From assembly GCA_010909165.1 (NCBI GenBank), contig MU008181.1, positions 62,001 to 126,000 of the forward strand: DNA of 64,000 nt, given 5' to 3'. The notes beneath the pieces were generated by a model. It did not search any database. It was given only the letters and a program-made list of their open reading frames with translations, and was not told the origin of the DNA. The first letter of the stretch is position 1; each line of letters opens with the position of its first letter. Both the position numbers and the translations under genes were made by a program. Positions 1 through 14,060 of this stretch are shown here, one piece after another. This DNA is from Anthoceros angustus (Eukaryota > Streptophyta > Anthocerotopsida > Anthocerotales > Anthocerotaceae).

Positions 1-2388
1 GCTGCAGCTATTCCTGCATTGATGAGCTCTTCTCGCTTGGCCAATGCAGCCTCGCTTTTTGTCTGCTACAGCACAGGCAATAGATTTACTCTTCGAATTC
101 AAACTTAGGTCAACATATTCTACAAAATGCCTCAATCATGATCAACCTCATTGGCCATTGTGCTCACCTTCACTTGGGCAGAGCTCAGTAACTTCCTCAA
201 TTCAGGAACATTTAAGACTTCCAACCTCTCCCGAAGGCCAGACTCATTACATCCCTCGTCATATGAGAATTCAGCGGTTGTGAAATATTTTGCATCTTCA
301 AGATGAAGGACGACTTGTCAAGGAAACAGGGACAAGGAATCATCTTCAACCAGGAAGGAAAACCACCTTGGAAGCATTACCAAGAAGGCTTTGACTTGCT
401 GAATTGACATCTCCAATGTCCATATACGCTATGTTACAAATACGAAACCAGGGGCCTGCAGTAAGTTGAAAGAGTTAGGCGGCAAAATGTTTGCCGTTCA
501 AGACCAGTGCAACATGTGATGTACCTTTTCGTTGATAGAGTCGTAGAAAGAGTCGTTGTGCATCATCTGACAAACTTGTGAAAGATACTGCAGAACAACC
601 AATACAGTGAGCACGACGTAATTGCACATGAATCAGAGCAGCACTTCTCCTAGGATATGAAGTGCTTGCTCAACGAATCCATCAGCGTATACCTAAAAAA
701 GCTCTCTCCTCCTCTGAAAACAAGTGAGAATCTTGTTCCAGCACTTTTTCGAGTAAATAAAGGAAGTTCTCTTGATATTTGGAGACCCGTCTTTGCACAA
801 CTGGCTGCTCACTACTAGCTACACCTGCAGCGAGTAACACATTTTGCCAGCTTGCTTCAAGGTCTTCTTTTGACTCAGAGCCTCCTCCACACACAGACTT
901 TAATAGAAGACTGACTGGTACACTCTTGTAGATTTGCTCTGGTACACCTGTCACAGTACCCTGAACATCTATGCTTCAGTCAACAAAAGGAGACTGGACT
1001 TTCACAGCAGTTTACGTTAGGTGCTTATCACCATGAAGTTCAGGACTCCAACGTAGAAGTAGAAGTACTGGCTTCACAAGAAATGAAGTGCCATTCCACC
1101 CATTCGGAGAACTACCTGGATGTCCAAGTTGAACTTGTCCATAAGGGGCGCAAGATGAATGGCAAGCTCTCTAGGTACATGTCCCAAGGCAGGACCTGCA
1201 GGAGATGTTGAAGGTACAACCTGAATCTCAAGCACAGCGGGTATGAGTGTGGAATCTAAACGAGACTGCGTTCTCTGCAATTGAGGCTGAAACTTTGATC
1301 CAAAACAGCTTATACATTCTACCTCAATAGCATTGGCATCCTGTGTATTGTCTGGTTCTCTGCGAAGTGCGACAAGCATCCCCTTTCCTATTTGAACTCC
1401 TCGTCTAAATCGTCGACCAACAATGCGAGAGCACAATACACCAAGACACAACATATCAGCTGGTTCAGCTTTCAACTCTGGTATCTCTTCATTCCCAGCT
1501 TCTGCCCGCAAATTACTATGGCAGATGCAACTACAGTGGTGTGAAGAATGGGAGCTGTCAGCTTCGTCCAGAATTGCACTGCCCTCGGGACTCCTTGCAT
1601 GTAGCCAACTTGTGGCTGATATCTTAGAGCTAGTTGAGCTACATCTCTGATCAACATGTGCAGTGATTTGCCCAACCACACTCCCATAATGACTAGAAAT
1701 CTTGTTTTCTTGCTTGTCCAGATCCGCTCTCAATACCTCGGCAGCGTTGACCTTGACTGCTATTGACATGCTTCCAGGCGTTGAAGGTGCAGTATTACTG
1801 AAGGCAGTTACTTTACTGGCAGCGAACTTGATGACCCCTTGAGCGACATTAACACTCTTCGAAGCAAAACGAGAAAGCGTTGCCTGTGTACATTTCCGTT
1901 TCTTGGTGCTTCCAAGACATGAATCTGCAGGTGGAACAAAGGATAAGGAAGGGTGCAACATAAAACACAAGAAACTAGTCTACAGCACAGTCCAAACCTA
2001 AGTGATCGTTGATAGCCCAGCTTCGGACGCTTTTGGAGCATACAGGACACTGGACACATTCCCCGTACTCCTCCTTCTTGCCAATTTCTTCCCTGTCTGA
2101 TCTCGGACTTCTTTCCTGAGGTCCCTGCTCCACCAAATATTCGCCTTTTGTAAACACTGGCACCTGGACAAGGTCATACCCCCAAGCATGAGGATTTCAC
2201 TGCAACATCACTCTGCAAAACACCTTTCCCAGGTCCTTCAAAAATGTAGCACAAGGTGGAAGCAAATTTACCAATCCATCATCGTTGCAAGGAGATTGGT
2301 CATCAGGGTCAACAAGATGAGCCGTGGAGATCAGCCGTCTCCTCCTTCCTACTAATCTCACCAAGCTCTCATGCCCTCGGAGTGCCAT
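1..2388 (-). CDS. FAN1: FAN1-like DNA repair nuclease, N-terminal part (runs off the left edge)
   Basis: Fanconi-associated nuclease 1 resolves interstrand crosslinks in the nucleus. Only its N-terminal half lies here. The first exon (Met at 2388) reads ESLVRLVGRRRR, which matches the start of plant FAN1. The next exon (about 2163 down) holds a UBZ4 zinc finger (CPVC, then HLGLDC or a later Cys). Exon 1924-1116 carries the HIRAN domain (LGVLCSRIVGRRF through LGHVPRELAIHLAPL), a plant FAN1 feature. Exon 960-693 (EQIYKSVPVSLLLK, NFLYLLEKVLEQDSHLFSE) is the linker before the SAP and nuclease parts. Exons near 300-168 (LRERLEVLNVPELRKLL) and 75-1 continue leftward. The VRR-NUC catalytic domain would lie outside the window. 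Some splice borders, especially after exon 1 and near 300-420, are not resolved. Family assignment is firm; exon detail is approximate. Confidence 0.85.
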
Positions 2389-3200
2389 ACTCCAGTCCTG
2401 CTCACTCTCCTACCAACATTCCCGCACATTTCCGCAAACAGCCCAGCTTCCTATGAGAACAAAGCGTCTGTAAGAATAGTGAAGGTGGCAATCCACAAGC
2501 CGTAGCTCCGCACAGGACATTGCCGGCAGCGAGCATCTCCAGAATTAACCTCTTCTGCATGCCGCCTACAGGTCCAGCAAGGTCTGGAGGGCCCATAGCC
2601 AGTGGCCAGAAACACAAGTGAGAAATTCAAGACCACAGACTATCTGCATTCAGACTCCATAGCAAGCTGTCGGGTCCATCCTGCCGAGGCAATCTGCAGT
2701 CTGATGGCACCACCCTACAAGCTCGAATCCCTACGCATCTGTCGAGCCAAAAAGCCACGAGAAGCACACAGAATGCTGAGACATGCTACGCCGCATGATC
2801 ATCATCTCCTGCCATGTCTTGGACTCCAACGAGGCCTGACCCCGGCAGATCCGTGACCCGCAGCAGGTGCAGGTTGAGGCCTTCGAGCGAAAAAGTTCCC
2901 GCCATTTGTCCTATACAAACGTCCGTCTACATATTCTACTGTGGATCCGCGGGGTTTGCCATGGATACCCGATGGCCATTCAGGCCACGTCATCACGGAG
3001 GACCCATCCCGGAAGCCGGAAGACAGAAAGCGCGATACGAGCAGGGCAGGTGAAGTTCCCGCCATTTCTTCCGTACGGACATCCGTACCTTCAGGGGTTT
3101 GTTTACAATTTTTGTATGACCCGATGGGCGGATGCCGGCACTCGGCAGCTTTCACCTCACTTCCTCGGCCGGGCCCGGGCGAGGAGGAAGGCCGGGCGCG
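2389..3200. promoter_or_regulatory. Divergent FAN1/F-box intergenic region with two E2F-like sites
   Basis: The 812 bp between the FAN1 and F-box start codons contain no supported gene. Two copies of TTCCCGCC occur at 2896-2903 and 3056-3063, each inside a longer shared context (AAGTTCCCGCCATTT, or GAAGTTCCCGCCATTT). They are 160 bp apart. TTCCCGCC fits the plant E2F consensus TTSSCGSS, and E2F control of DNA repair genes is well known. Binding is inferred, not shown. Confidence 0.45.
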
Positions 3201-3781
3201 ATGGGGAAGGACGGGAGCAGCGCAATGCCGTGCGCGGAGCTTCCCGTGGAGATGGTGGCCAAGATCCTGGCGCGTCTGCCGGTCGCCTCCGTCTTCCAAT
3301 CTCGTCTGGTGTGCAAGGCATGGCGCGGCGTGATCCACGACCCGAGCTTCGTGCAGGAGAGGAGGAAGGAGCTGCGAGGGGCCCGGCCGGGGCAGGAGGA
3401 AGGCGGATCGGGCACGGGCGCGGCGTGCGAGGACGAGTCATGGCTGCTGGTGATGGGGCGAGGCTTGTCCGGGGAGCAGCAGGCGTGCCTCTACGACCCG
3501 GCGCAGGCCGCCTGGCACAGGATCGAGCTCGCCCGATGGCTGCACGAGGGCGTAAGGTGGTCGCAGTCGGCCGTGGGAGGCGTCGTGGGAGGCGTGGTGT
3601 GCAGCCAGCCGGGGAGCATCTCGCTGGTGAATCCGCTCACGGGAGCCAGGTATGATCTTCCCCGCCCGCCGGCTCCGATCAGCACCGTGCGGGGAGTGCT
3701 GGCGGACGAGGGTACTGGCCACTTCAAGCTCATCGGGGTTTGCTCTAGAGCAGGCGTGGAGGTTGGGGCTCGGGTTCGGGT

Positions 3782-3816
<35 letters not shown>

Positions 3817-4606
3817 TTCGGGCTCGGGCTCCGGTTCTGGTTCGGATTCGGAGGAGGGTGGGAAGAGCAGTGAGTTTTGGGTTTTCGATTCGTCGAAGCC
3901 GGGGAGATGGTGGAGGCGAATCGAGGCTCCTTCCCCGGTCACGTCGCTGCGGGAGGGACCCGGGGTGCCGGCTGCCATGTGGGCCGGGGGTTTGTGCTGG
4001 CTTTGCGAGGAGCTGGAGCAGCTGGTGTTTCATGACCTAGGGAAGGAGGATTGGCTGCCGCTGCCCGTGCAATGGCCGGGCCAGTTTGAGGACAGCTTGT
4101 TTCATCGGGTGGCGCACTCTCTGCAGAGCGTCGACGGCAGGCTGTTCTGTTTGGTTCTTTTCGGGTCGCTCATTGCTGGCATGGTTTCGCTTCTCATATG
4201 GGAGTTTAAGGAGACATGGATGACATGGGTGTTGGTGGAAAGGATGCCAGAGCAGATGTTCAGGCAGCTGCTTCCGGATCGGCAGGCCAGGAAGGGCGAG
4301 GCCGCCTTCTTGTTGTGGTGGGACGAGCTATGGTTTTGCTGCCTTGAGTTTGTGGCTTCCGGATATTGTCTGCACATTTTCTCCAGGTCTCTGGGCGTTG
4401 CTTGTGACTTATCTCAACAGCCTCCTGTTTGGAAGTGGCTTCCTCCATGTCCTCATGACTTTCAGAGGTCTTACGTCCTGCGGGTGGATCCCTGGCTCAA
4501 GTTCCCGGATCCTGTTCCATCCCCTTCCATAGAAATTCCGGTCGAGGAGTCTGTTCCTTGTTCTATACCCCTGCATGGAAGTTCTGGTGGAGAACTAGAA
4601 GAATAG
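3201..4606 (+). CDS. F-box protein, frame broken in a Gly-Ser repeat
   Basis: Likely substrate receptor of an SCF ubiquitin ligase. I chose the ATG at 3201 because the F-box follows about 10 residues later (ELPVEMVAKILARLP ... SRLVCKAWRGVI). An in-frame ATG at 3132 is also open. A beta-propeller-like C-terminal half follows (LCWLCEELEQLVFHDL, FCCLEFVASGYCLHIF, VWKWLPPCP), as in F-box proteins of the At5g15710 kind. The reading frame used to about 3765 differs from the one used from 3749 to the stop at 4606. The switch falls at GTTGGGGCTCG, just before a GGCTCG/GGTTCG hexanucleotide tract. In the downstream frame the tract encodes Gly-Ser repeats. One more G in the G4 run would join the two frames, so this is either a sequencing error or a real frameshift. 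The gene converges on CYP23, with 173 bp between their stops. Confidence 0.75.
3767..3845. repeat. GC-rich hexanucleotide microsatellite in the F-box gene
   Basis: Alternating GGCTCG and GGTTCG units, about 13 copies. They read Gly-Ser in one frame, Arg-Ala/Arg-Val in the next, and Glu-Pro on the opposite strand. The last of these produces a spurious antisense ORF. Confidence 0.85.
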
Positions 4607-4779
4607 ACTTGTCTCCTTCATTCCTTCCATCCACTACTTTCATTTCTGCCATCCACTACTACAGTCAATAGCAACCGCGCCTTGATGTGAAGTGCAATAC
4701 ATACAATTCTTTAGAGGACAGACTCACCTTCTCACATAGTGGGTGCTACGTAGACAAGGGTGGAACAAAGCAAAGCTCG

Positions 4780-5579
4780 TCAGGGCAAACACTTGCTGCG
4801 CTGCTCTTGGATGATGGATTGGGAAAACATGAGTCGCCGCTTCAGAGCGGAGAGCTGCTCCTGGCAGCTGCCGGGGCTATTGTCGTTGAGGTCATACCAG
4901 TAGCTAGAGAGAATGGAGACCCGCTCCTTGGGCATCACAAACATGCCTTCCTGCCGAGTCTCCAGAGTCTCCAGCTTGGCCAGCGTATCATCTCCGCTCG
5001 TCACCTTCCCGAACACGGCGTACTGCCCGTCCAGATGCGGAGCATCTCCCAGCAGAATGGAGAAAGAGGACTGCGCGCTGTCCGGGTCACTGTGCCTCCC
5101 CATGGACAAGATACCTCTCACATGCTTCACCTGCAAACCCCGACGAATGAGACAGTCAGTCAAATTCCAACCTAAACCAAAGCGGGCAGCAAGAATCTGT
5201 GTGGGCTTACTTGGGAGAATTCTCCTGGCAGGCTCTTCTCCCCTTCGCTGCGCTGCTCCTTGTTGAGAGGCGCTTCCCTTCCCCACACCACATCCGCCAC
5301 CTGCGCCACGAACCCCCGGTCGATGCGGAAGAAATGGTTGGTGTTGTAGCCTCCGAGAGTCACCAGCTTCTGGATGTGCGCGGCAGTCTTGGGCGCCACT
5401 TTAGGGAAGAAGCCGAACTCGATGTCCCCGTACTTGGTCTGGAACACCACGCGCACCGACCCGAGCTCACCGTCGGTCTCGGACGACACCGTCGCGGCTT
5501 GCCCCTGCCACAGCCAGCACGCGCACCAGACGAAAACCGGCAGCAGCAGCAGACGAGCCCTCGTTTCTGCCATAGCCAC
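4780..5579 (-). CDS. CYP23: Cyclophilin-type peptidyl-prolyl isomerase, CYP23 orthologue
   Basis: A secretory-pathway proline isomerase. Exon 1 (5579-5211) and exon 2 (5130-4780) join in frame to give 239 aa. Residues 1-30 form a signal peptide (LLLLPVFVWCACWLW). The cyclophilin domain follows: VVFQTKYGDIEFGFFP, VAPKTAAHIQKLV, HFFRIDRGFVAQ, then GILSMGRHSDPDSAQSSF, LDGQYAVFGKVTSG and the C-terminal FVMPKERVSILSSYWYD. These closely match plant CYP23 (At1g26940), including the divergent active-site region of that clade. The intron is 80 bp (5210-5131) with GT-AG borders. The first exon and upstream region are tandemly duplicated immediately upstream. Confidence 0.93.
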
Positions 5580-6136
5580 ACCTTGCTCGAACTCCGATTC
5601 CTCACGTAACCGGGTGGCTAAATATGTCTGTGTTGCTCGTTAGGAAAAAACCTAACAAACGCCTTCACACTATCTTCAGCGTCAGCGAGGCTTCACACAG
5701 TTATGTGCTTCCACACCACATCCGCCACCTGCGCCACGAACCCCGGTCGATGCGGAAGAAATGGTTGGTGTTGTAGCCTCCGAGAGTCACCAGCTTCTGG
5801 ATGTGCGCGGCAGTCTTGGGCGCCACTTTAGGAAGAAGCCGAACTCGATGTCCCCGTACTTGGTCTGGAACACCACGCGCACCGACCCGAGCTCACCGTC
5901 GGTCTCGGACGACACCGTCGCGGCTTGCCCCTGCCACAGCCAGCACGCGCACCAGACGAAAACCGGCAGCAGCAGCAGACGAGCCCTCGTTTCTGCCATA
6001 GCCACACCTTGCTCGAACTCCGATTCCTCACGTAACCGGGTGGCTAAATATGTCTGTGTTGCTCGTTAGGAAAAAACCTAACAAACGCCTTCACACTATC
6101 TTCAGCGTCAGCGAGGCTTCACACAGTTATGTGCTT
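5283..6136. repeat. 428-bp tandem duplication of the CYP23 5' end and promoter
   Basis: The block from 5283 is repeated from 5711, and the second copy ends near 6136. Both junctions and the end of the second copy carry the same word CCACACCACA (5283, 5711, 6137), which is the pattern expected of microhomology-mediated tandem duplication. Copy 2 is 426 bp. It differs by loss of one base in a C5 run and one in a G3 run. Confidence 0.95.
5711..6005 (-). pseudogene. Truncated, frameshifted copy of CYP23 exon 1
   Basis: This is the second copy of the duplication. It keeps the start codon (6005), signal peptide and first strand of the cyclophilin fold (YGDIEFGFF), then goes out of frame at a lost G. 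It is truncated before the donor splice site, so it cannot make an isomerase. Its upstream part may still provide a second promoter for the intact gene. Confidence 0.85.
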
Positions 6137-6257
6137 CCACACCACACATCGACTTGACGAAAAGTCACTTCACACACTTGCAGTTGGTAGTCCAGCTTGT
6201 ACCGAAGGAAATATGAGGGATTCAAAGATGCGGAACTACTCATACTGGCTCCTAAGC

Positions 6258-6281
6258 CGCTAGAGGGAGGGCTTGAACCTC

Positions 6282-6314
<33 letters not shown>

Positions 6315-6331
6315 AACTGAGCTACTCCAGC
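6258..6331 (-). tRNA. tRNA-Asn (GUU)
   Basis: Read on the minus strand, the sequence folds as a cloverleaf. The acceptor GCTGGAG pairs with CTCTAGC, with one G-U. The D-arm region is TAGCTCAGTTGGTTAGAGC (A box). The anticodon stem TGTGG/CCACA encloses loop CTGTTAA with anticodon GTT. The T-arm contains GGTTCAAGCCC (B box). No intron and no encoded CCA, as expected for a nuclear gene. It sits upstream of the CYP23 duplication. Confidence 0.95.
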
Positions 6332-6989
6332 TGAAGACCATTTATGTAGAAAGATAACAATTGGTAATCTCTGCCTTGGCTTCAAAACTCCGCACCCATG
6401 GACATTTGCTCATTGGACCGAGTCCAAGCGGTAGTTGATACACAAAGTAGATGCAGCAGATTGCTGCATTGGAGCGACAATCCATGGAAATCTACAGTCC
6501 CGAGTATGAGACTGTGAGTGTGTGACAAAACGGGACAAAGGGGGCAATGGCCAAGCTGCCTGCAACCACGAGCCCTTGACAAAGCTCGGGAAAAGGTCGT
6601 CCATGCGTGTGCTGTGTTAGTGGTCCATATCCTGGTAGGGAGCGCATATTGATTATGACTTTTCAATCTATGGATAATCTGCCTCCCAGTTATGAAGACG
6701 AGGTCTATGTTACGGACAACTCAGTTATATATCAATGAGGATCTTTGCAATGGAAGACTAAGAAGGAGAAGTTACCCGCTTTCACAGCAACTCGTGCTGC
6801 AGGTCAAGTGGCTTTCTTTTGTGGGGATGAATTGGTGGTGTTTGGTCCTCGTTCACGCAATTTCATTGATACTTGTTGATTGATGGAAGATTATTTGTCT
6901 TGTTTAAATTTTTACCTTTATATTCGTCCAGACCAGTTTACCGTAATCTATGTAGTTATCATATTTCAAGTCCCATGACGGAAATCCAT
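6332..6989. other. Gene-free spacer
   Basis: No coding, RNA or repeat feature recognised. The short ORFs here show no family resemblance. Confidence 0.5.
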
Positions 6990-7440
6990 CCTTAGTGGAC
7001 GGCCACGCCTTTGTCCCCCTTGCCATTGAGACTCATGGAGCCATGGGCAAGGATTTCTCTAGGTTTGTCAAGGCCTGCGCCAAGGCTTATCATAAACGCA
7101 GGAATGGGGTTGGCCTCCTCCTTTCTTGTATTGTTGCTTTCTTCCGGCATAGGGTTTCCATCGCTCTGCAGAGGGCATTGGCTAACGCAGTGTATAGAAC
7201 GACACCGAGCGCGGGAGATGCAGCTTCTTCGACATCGGTGGTAGGGAAGCCTTTTCACATCCATGACCACGAAGTTCTTTGGGCGATTGGTAATTTTAAA
7301 ATGCGTGATCGTGGGACTAGTCCCCTCACATGGTGCCCTTGGTTGGGTTATTCCCCTTTTGTTTTTGGGGTGGATAGATTTTTCCCATCTCTTTTTTATA
7401 ATAAAGTCTTCTTTCCCCTCCTTACTGGACTTCCATAAAA
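6990..7440 (+). mobile_element. LINE-like retroelement 3' fragment
   Basis: The frame from 6995 reads HAFVPLAIETHGAMG ... LSCIVAFFRHRVSIALQRALANAVYRT. This looks like the extreme C-terminal tail of a reverse-transcriptase ORF. A related segment recurs at 13.79-13.97 kb. The downstream 3' region contains CTCTTTTTTATAATAAAG (about 7389-7406), whose reverse complement is the core of the tandem repeats at 14.1-14.3 kb. There is no catalytic RT motif, so this is a 5'-truncated relic. The LINE assignment is inferred from the tail and the 3' end. Confidence 0.5.
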
Positions 7441-7459
7441 TTCCTCTTTTCTTTTTTTT

Positions 7460-7888
7460 TTAATCGTAGATGACCACGTTACCGTCGTGCTGGACCGTGA
7501 GCACGCACTCTTCACCGCGCCCTGCGGTCTGCGACGCCCGCAGAGCATTCTGGGTGCCAGTTTCGTAGATCACAGCATTGCAGTCGCCCTGCAGGATAAG
7601 GTTGCACTCCTTTGCCCTGCCGGCAGTGTCGCTGGCTCACAGCGGAACCTGGGAAGCGTGATGGTACAGCACCAGGTTGCGATCTCGCTGCAGGTGCAGG
7701 TCGTAGTCGCCGGGGTAGTCGCCGCCGAGTATGTACCCCGAACCCATGCTCTCGCCTTCCACCAGGTAATCAGCATGAGGGCCAAGGAAGAGGTAGTCAT
7801 CGGCTCTCGCAACTTCTGGCCCGGATCCTCGCATCAGTGGAACGCCCACCACCATGACAACCATTGCCAGCAACCTGAGCGAAGCCAT
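7460..7888 (-). pseudogene. Bulb-type mannose-binding lectin with an in-frame TGA
   Basis: A secreted B-lectin (GNA type). A signal peptide (MASLRLLAMVVMVVGVP) is followed by three sugar-site motifs of the QxDxNxVxY class: QRDRNLVLY, QGDCNAVIY and QHDGNVVIY. The frame is continuous over 143 codons except for TGA at 7639-7637. That stop lies exactly where the family has a conserved Trp after the first site, before ASDTAG. A single TGG-to-TGA change explains it. The ORF also stops abruptly at a T11 tract (7451-7461), right after the third site, where family members usually continue. The relic may therefore also be C-terminally truncated. Confidence 0.8.
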
Positions 7889-8745
7889 GGCCTGGATTCC
7901 AGCTTGCGGGAGCTGCCCGCGTCGCCCAGGATTTAAGCGACCCCGATGCTGTCATTCGACCGGCGACATCGGCATCTTCCGTGATGAGAGCCGTCTGCGG
8001 CCGTCTTTGACGATGCAGAATGAGTCGAATTCGTAGACGACGGCAGCGGCTTAGATGGCATTTCACATCGTAGGAGACAAAACCAACTGCAGGGAGGTTA
8101 GGATGCGGAAAGATGGGCACTTACTGTTTTAAGACATTTTTAATTAATTAATTTCAGCATGAAATGTTCACAAACACACAGAGGGCATGGAACCCAGAAG
8201 GACCTCTTGGCCTTGGAGGAGAAAAGGAGAAAGTTCAGAACACCTAGCAAACAAGAACCACCTAAGTTGAGGAACAGACTTCACCCTAGGGGGGGAACTT
8301 GTTTCCTTACTTCTGAAGCTGATCTTGGGTCGTAGAGCTCGAAAACTAGCTGGCTTGAGAGTCAAATGGGGGAGTGGTACTTTGTATAAAGCAAATCCAG
8401 CAGGAATCTGCTCATTACATGATTTGCACCTTGGTAAGCAAGATGTGCAGTTTGCAACGAGAGCATGTAGAAGAACGTACTGCAGGGCTCAGCTCTCCAA
8501 GAACGTTAACTCCTTTGTAGCTCGAGCGTCAGGAATTCCAATGCCACCACGACTGCATATCATTAGCCCAGGACAGCACACTGTGCTGAAAGAATGATCC
8601 TACTGAGAGAAGAACCCGGGATACAACAGGATGAGAGCACAAGCCATTTTCCACTGCTGGTGATCAGGTTACGATCTATCTGCTGGGTATGTAAAAAGAG
8701 GTGGGTACATATTAATCCATCGGGCTTGAGGATCCACTCTCACGC
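7889..8745. other. Spacer between lectin relic and subtilase
   Basis: About 860 bp including the subtilase 3' untranslated region. No other feature recognised. Confidence 0.5.
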
Positions 8746-12018
<3,273 letters not shown>

Positions 12019-13789
12019 CTGAACGGTCCTCAATGCCACCGACCCCACTACAGTCCTCCGCTGGCCGTTTCGCTGCCACGGTGCTTCCAGCTTCCTATTG
12101 CTCGCTGGGCAGCGGTTGTCCACAGCCCACCGTCCTCAAGCCAATGTCAATCCAAGATCCGGCCACCTGCGCAATGACCCGGATCCGGGATCAGCATCCC
12201 ATTCAAGCACAGAGGAGGAGCACAAGGCAGTCCGTCCAGGAAGCGAGCAAGCTCGAGGTGGCGTGATAACAAAACACGGTGCTGAATTTCAGAACACGGG
12301 ACGCAGATAAGCAGGAAAAGCAGGAGGTGCAGTCTGAAGCTGACAGAGGCACAGGCCCGCTCCAGCACCAGCACCAGCAGCAGGCTCCAGAACAATCCCC
12401 ACCCGCAGATCAGCGATGGACAGCCTGAAGAAGGCCTGGTGCAGCGGAGAGGGGAGTGGGAAGTGCTACCTGATCTGCAGCGCAGGCTGGAAGCAGTAGG
12501 CAGAGAGAGGTGCGTCAGTGCCACAGGAGGTCAGACAGTGACACGCATTAAACGACAGGCCCTGCTGCAGTACCATTGTCCAACAGGGAAAGCAACTGCC
12601 AACGGGCACTCTCATCCTCCCCCCACGGCTGCCATCAGCCCTGTTGCTCGCTTGCCGTTATCAGCCCTGTTGCTCGCTTGTAACTTGCAAGCACAGTTCT
12701 GACGGACGAGACCCACACAGCTGCAGCAGTGATGACTCTGATGTTAGCGGAGCGAGCCGCCCAATGCCTCCCCACCCAATCAAGCACCCAAGGCGTAAGC
12801 TCCAAGCCCCGAGCCCCGACGACCCGGGTTGCGAAAACCGGATGTAATCTTCCCGTTGCCGGACCGTGTGAAAATGTGAATCCCGTTGCAAGTTGCCAGA
12901 GGCGGCATGGAAGCCTCCCGGGCCCGCCCACCTCGCAGGGGCCGGGGCAGGGGCAGGGCAAACAGCGGTGCCCACAAGGAGAGAGACTGTCAGAGTCGGG
13001 GCGATCCAGGATCGCCCGCCGAGCAGAACTTCAGGAACGCGGCAGCCGCAGCTGCAGCAGACTCCAGAGGCCGACGACGCACGGAGTCGGAGAACAAGAC
13101 GCATCCAGGCCGGCATCCGTGCAGCCTGCATTTGTTGCCCAAAACCCGCAGGCCCCTGGCCCGCACAGAGGCCAATCCACATTTTGGAAAAATGCGCTGC
13201 GTCGCTTCCGAAATTTGCTTCCATAACCACGCTTGCGACACGAGTGGCGCGATTGCAGCCGACTTCCGACTTCCGACATGGCGGTGACGCGATGTTGCCC
13301 GTCACGGCGGACTGGGGGTCTCGTCGCCAGGCTTTCGCGAGTCCGCCGGGCCTGCAGCAACCAATCCATTCTTTTTCCTCACCCCGACACGAAAACTGCT
13401 ATCGCTACAACGTCCTTCACGCACGGGTTTACTCCGCTTCAACGCTTCAACGTTTTCCTTCCCGAGAACACAGACTCCTTTTCCCTTTTCGGTTTCAGCC
13501 TCCTCCAATTCCCGAGCTTTTTTTAATGCTATAAAAACGATGTGTGGTGCGAAAGGAACTGCCAAGTAGAGGAGACCTCATCGACATGCTGGCGCCACGT
13601 GTGGCACGCCTGGAGAGCATGAAAAGGCGGACACAGCAACCGGGCATGGGAGCCTGCGGCCGGCGAGCCTGCACCGGGCAGCACATGGCAGGCTTGTCCA
13701 GGCCTCACATCATACCGTACCCACAACCTTGTTTTCTTTCGAGGGCGCTTGGATCCAACATCCGAGTGCCCTCGACCAGTCGCAGGAAT
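12019..13789. other. Gene-free upstream region of the subtilase
   Basis: About 1.8 kb, GC-rich in the middle, with many short overlapping ORFs on both strands but none that resembles a known family. A 20-bp word TCAGCCCTGTTGCTCGCTTG occurs twice, at 12635 and 12661 (26-bp period). Confidence 0.5.
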
Positions 13790-14000
13790 GGGTTGGCCTC
13801 GCTCTTTCTTTCATGTATTGTGGCTTTCTTCCGGCAACAAGTGTCCATCGCCCTGCAGCGGGCATTCTTTCTTTCATGTATCGTGGCTTTCTTCAGGCAA
13901 CAAGTGTCCATCGCCCTGCAGCGGGCGTTAGCCAATACCGCATTGGCCGACGCGGTGTATAGGACGATGGCAAAGGGGCAGGGCAGGCGGCTTCTTCGGC
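13790..14000 (+). mobile_element. LINE-like C-terminal fragment with internal duplication
   Basis: This carries the same tail motif as at 7.1 kb (LSCIVAFFRQQVSIALQRA ... ADAVYRT). Here the segment encoding LSCIVAFFRQQVSIALQRA is tandemly repeated in frame. Divergence from the 7.1-kb copy shows independent insertion. No intact ORF. Confidence 0.5.
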
Positions 14001-14060
14001 ACCGGTGCGGGTATGCCCTTTTGTATCCCCGATTTCAATATCCTTAGCACAGTAGACAAT

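Noticed and set aside
3491..4033. Minus-strand ORFs with long Arg/Thr and Glu/Pro repeats
   Set aside because: They come from reading the hexanucleotide tract of the F-box gene backwards.
12661..13305. A 214-codon minus-strand ORF upstream of the subtilase
   Set aside because: Low-complexity, no recognised motif, and other frames are equally open in this GC-rich stretch.
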